Source: Candidatus Zymogenaceae bacterium
GTDB lineage: Bacteria; Desulfobacterota; Zymogenia; Zymogenales; Zymogenaceae
DNA length: 64,000 nt
Assembly: GCA_016933535.1 (NCBI GenBank)
Contig: JAFGAS010000072.1
Span: forward strand, 65,410 to 129,409
Direction of reading: 5' to 3'
This document shows positions 62,111 to 64,000 of the stretch, in pieces; position 1 is the stretch's first letter, and each line of letters starts with the position of its first letter. Position numbers and translations under genes: made by a program. The notes beneath the pieces were generated by a model. It was not told the DNA's origin, did not search any database, and saw nothing but the letters and a program-made list of their open reading frames with translations.

Positions 62111-63478
62111 TTATGACGCAGCCGAACCTTCCCTCCCCTTTTGCAGCTTGTCGACGATATCCCGATGCATCTTCTCGCTGATCGGGTAAAAGCTGATGAC
62201 GATGATACCGGCTACGATCAGCACGATCGGTGCGAAAATCATCAGCACCCTGATGCCTTCCAGCACTTCCGGGCTCTGGATTTTATTTGCCTCAAACCCG
62301 ATTATCCCCAGGCCCTGCCCGGCAATGAAACCCGCGAGTGCCGAGGCAAGCTTCTGGCCGAAGAAAGACGTCCCGTAGAGGATCCCTTCGCGCCTGAGAC
62401 CGGTCTTGAGCTCGCCGTACTCGACGGTGTCCGGCACCATCGCCCAGGGGCTCAGGAAGCTGGTCGATATCCCGATGCCGCCCAGACAAAACGCGACGAT
62501 GATGAGCACCGGGTTAAAATCCCTGATAAAATAGACGATAACCAGCGCCACGGCCAAAAGCCCCATCCCCATATTGAACGCCGCCTTCTTGCTCAGTTTG
62601 TTTGATACCGCCACCCACAGCGGCAGGGCCAGCGCCGCGGGTACGAAGATACACAGGAATGCCACCGTCGCGAAGGCCTCCCGGCCCATGTTGTACTTGA
62701 AGTAATAGTTGACCATGGCGGCCAGTATCCCCAGGGCGGCCAGGTGCAGGATCGTTCCGAGTGAGACGATCAAAAACGGCCCGTTGCCGAAGATGGTCTT
62801 CATAATATCAGTCAGTTTGTAGTGTTCGGTGTCCCTTTCCTCGACCACTTCTCTGACAGAGAAGAAGGTCACGTAGGTGACCGCCACCGCCACCACCCCG
62901 AAGATTGCCGCGGTCATCCTGAACCCGATCACCTGGTTCGGGAACAGGGCTACCAACGGCTTCATGGATCCCGCGACAACCAACGCCCCCATCAGCGCGA
63001 AAAAGGTCCGAACCCCCGAGAGCCTCGACCGCTCGTGGGAATCCTGCGTCATGCTGGCGGCCAGCGCCCCGTAAGGGACATTGACGACGGCGTAAAAGGT
63101 GCAGAACAGGAGAAACAAGATCATCCCGTAGTAGGGCTTGAACGCCGGCGGCATCGGTGGTGACGCGAACAAGAGAAAGAAAAAGACGCCCAGCGGTATC
63201 GCGCCGAACAAGAGGTAGGGCCGTTTTTTCCCCCACCGGGTTCGGGTCCGGTCCGAACAATACCCGACGACGGGATCGCAGACGGCGTCCCACGCCTTGG
63301 CGACCAGAAAGATCGTACCGGCGATCGGGGCGGCTATCCCGAATACGTCGGTAAAGTAGAAGATGAGGAATATGAGGGTGGACTGAAACACCAGATTGGC
63401 GCCGAAATCGCCCACACCGAAACCGAGTCTCGTCCTCAGCGAAAGGCGACCGTTTTTTGATACTTCGTTCTTTTTCAT
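62111..63478 (-). CDS. GPH-family sugar:cation symporter
   Basis: A 455-aa, 12-helix transporter. The opening TRLGFGVGDFGANLVFQSTLIFL and the loop AWDAVCDPVVGYCSDRTRTRWGKKRPYLLFG define the GPH family; SPWAMVPDTVEYGELKTG is the late loop. It is nearer in pattern to the two tandem symporters at 42572 and 44281 than to the one at 22387. GAGGAAG fixes the start. It is flanked by an epimerase gene upstream, on the same strand, about 150 bases away. Substrate unknown. Confidence 0.88.
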   Translation of the reverse strand: MKKNEVSKNGRLSLRTRLGFGVGDFGANLVFQSTLIFLIFYFTDVFGIAAPIAGTIFLVAKAWDAVCDPVVGYCSDRTRTRWGKKRPYLLFGAIPLGVFFFLLFASPPMPPAFKPYYGMILFLLFCTFYAVVNVPYGALAASMTQDSHERSRLSGVRTFFALMGALVVAGSMKPLVALFPNQVIGFRMTAAIFGVVAVAVTYVTFFSVREVVEERDTEHYKLTDIMKTIFGNGPFLIVSLGTILHLAALGILAAMVNYYFKYNMGREAFATVAFLCIFVPAALALPLWVAVSNKLSKKAAFNMGMGLLAVALVIVYFIRDFNPVLIIVAFCLGGIGISTSFLSPWAMVPDTVEYGELKTGLRREGILYGTSFFGQKLASALAGFIAGQGLGIIGFEANKIQSPEVLEGIRVLMIFAPIVLIVAGIIVISFYPISEKMHRDIVDKLQKGREGSAAS

Positions 63479-63625
63479 AGGACTTCCTCTTGTAACTGGG
63501 TTATCCCGTCGTTCAGCCGGTATCGGCGCCGTATCCTTGACTCAACCCCGCCCTACCCAAACCGCTTACATCCTAACCGCCGGCCTGCGCGCCGTGCGTC
63601 CGTCGCCGCCGGTCGCCCGCCATTT

Positions 63626-64000
63626 CTAGTCTATGGCATCGGCCCTGATACGCCCGTCGGCCAGCGCCTCCTTGAAGAGGGCGATGGTCTGGCGCACCCC
63701 GTCGGCCAGCGGGGTCACCCTGAGCCCGCCGAGCAGGGCCACCAGCGGGGCATTGTCGATCTCTTCGGGAAACGGCAGCGGAACCTCGTCATAGGTGATT
63801 GTGTCCCGGGCGGAAGGCTGTGCATTGACAATCTCCCTGATAACGTCTTGTATGCCGACGGTCTGGCCGCCGAGATTAAAGGCCCCGGCCCCCTTGGTCT
63901 CCGCGCGCGCCGCACCGATAAAGGCCCGGGCCGTATCATCGACGTACTGGAACCCGAAGCGCCCCCCATAGGTGATATGATACGGCAGGCCCGCCGCCGC
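63626..64000 (-). CDS. NAD-dependent epimerase/dehydratase, C-terminal part (cut by window end)
   Basis: The last 124 codons of a gene whose 5' part lies beyond the window. The sequence has GGRFGFQYVDDTARAFIGAAR, FNLGGQTVGIQDVIREIV and a C-terminal LxxGxxxTIxLFKEAL pattern, the substrate-binding half of an extended SDR such as a nucleoside-diphosphate-sugar epimerase. The Rossmann-fold half is not visible, so cofactor and substrate cannot be judged. The stop is TAG. Confidence 0.75.
   Translation of the reverse strand, partial: AAAGLPYHITYGGRFGFQYVDDTARAFIGAARAETKGAGAFNLGGQTVGIQDVIREIVNAQPSARDTITYDEVPLPFPEEIDNAPLVALLGGLRVTPLADGVRQTIALFKEALADGRIRADAID

Noticed and set aside
1-64000. tRNA or rRNA genes, CRISPR arrays, transposases, phage genes
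   Set aside because: I looked for T-loop GTTCRA patterns, regular short repeats, DDE or serine/tyrosine recombinase signatures and phage structural genes, and found none that hold up.

Overview
This window comes from a moderately GC-rich, Gram-negative, probably strictly anaerobic bacterium. An RND efflux pump with a TolC-type outer-membrane channel and several lipoproteins imply an outer membrane. Three glycyl radical enzymes (GREs, oxygen-sensitive), a radical-SAM GRE activase and rubrerythrin imply an anaerobic life. I cannot assign a phylum from the sequence; Desulfobacterota- or Spirochaetota-like lineages would fit. No rRNA, tRNA, CRISPR array, insertion sequence or phage gene was seen.

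Layout. (1) 149-6985, minus strand: a PadR regulator, two NAD(P)-dependent dehydrogenase/epimerase-type proteins, a GRE (GRE1) and the two subunits of a glutaconate-type CoA-transferase. (2) 7446-25538, mostly plus strand: housekeeping and envelope genes. These are a secreted protein, two SHOCT-domain membrane proteins, a broken cupredoxin gene, a WG-repeat lipoprotein, GAPDH, a YhhN-family protein, an FGGY kinase, a PP2C-like phosphatase, MscS, rubrerythrin, a patatin lipoprotein, a GPH-type sugar symporter and a Na+/H+ antiporter. (3) 25665-31958, minus: TetR, TolC, membrane-fusion protein and RND pump. (4) 32330-51924, minus: a catabolic gene run of about 20 kb behind one clear promoter, divergent from a TetR gene at 52157. 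In transcription order it holds GRE3, Fe-alcohol dehydrogenase, FGGY kinase, DeoC-type aldolase, GPH symporter, a gene-fusion scar, a second GPH symporter, GRE2, GRE activase, a UroD-like protein, a second FGGY kinase, a GH38 alpha-mannosidase and an MFS transporter. (5) 53047-61274, minus: a ClC channel and an osmoadaptation operon (MscS, a multi-helix mechanosensitive-type protein, a TreT-like trehalose synthase and fused OtsA-OtsB). (6) 62111-64000: another GPH symporter and the 3' part of an epimerase gene.

Region 4 is the most interesting part. GRE2 and GRE3 carry a Cys-Val-Asp-x-Cys active-site loop instead of the Cys-Val-Glu-Pro loop of known diol and choline GREs. Together with a kinase, a deoxyribose-phosphate-aldolase homologue and an Fe-alcohol dehydrogenase, they suggest a redox-balanced route. 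A polyol would be dehydrated to a 2-deoxy sugar, phosphorylated, and cleaved to glyceraldehyde-3-phosphate plus acetaldehyde, which would be reduced to ethanol. The scar between the two symporters joins the start of a GRE gene to the end of a deoC gene. This shows that the GRE-ADH-kinase-DeoC-symporter block was once duplicated and then partly deleted. GRE1 with a CoA-transferase is a second, separate GRE system of unknown substrate. Only one activase is visible for three GREs.
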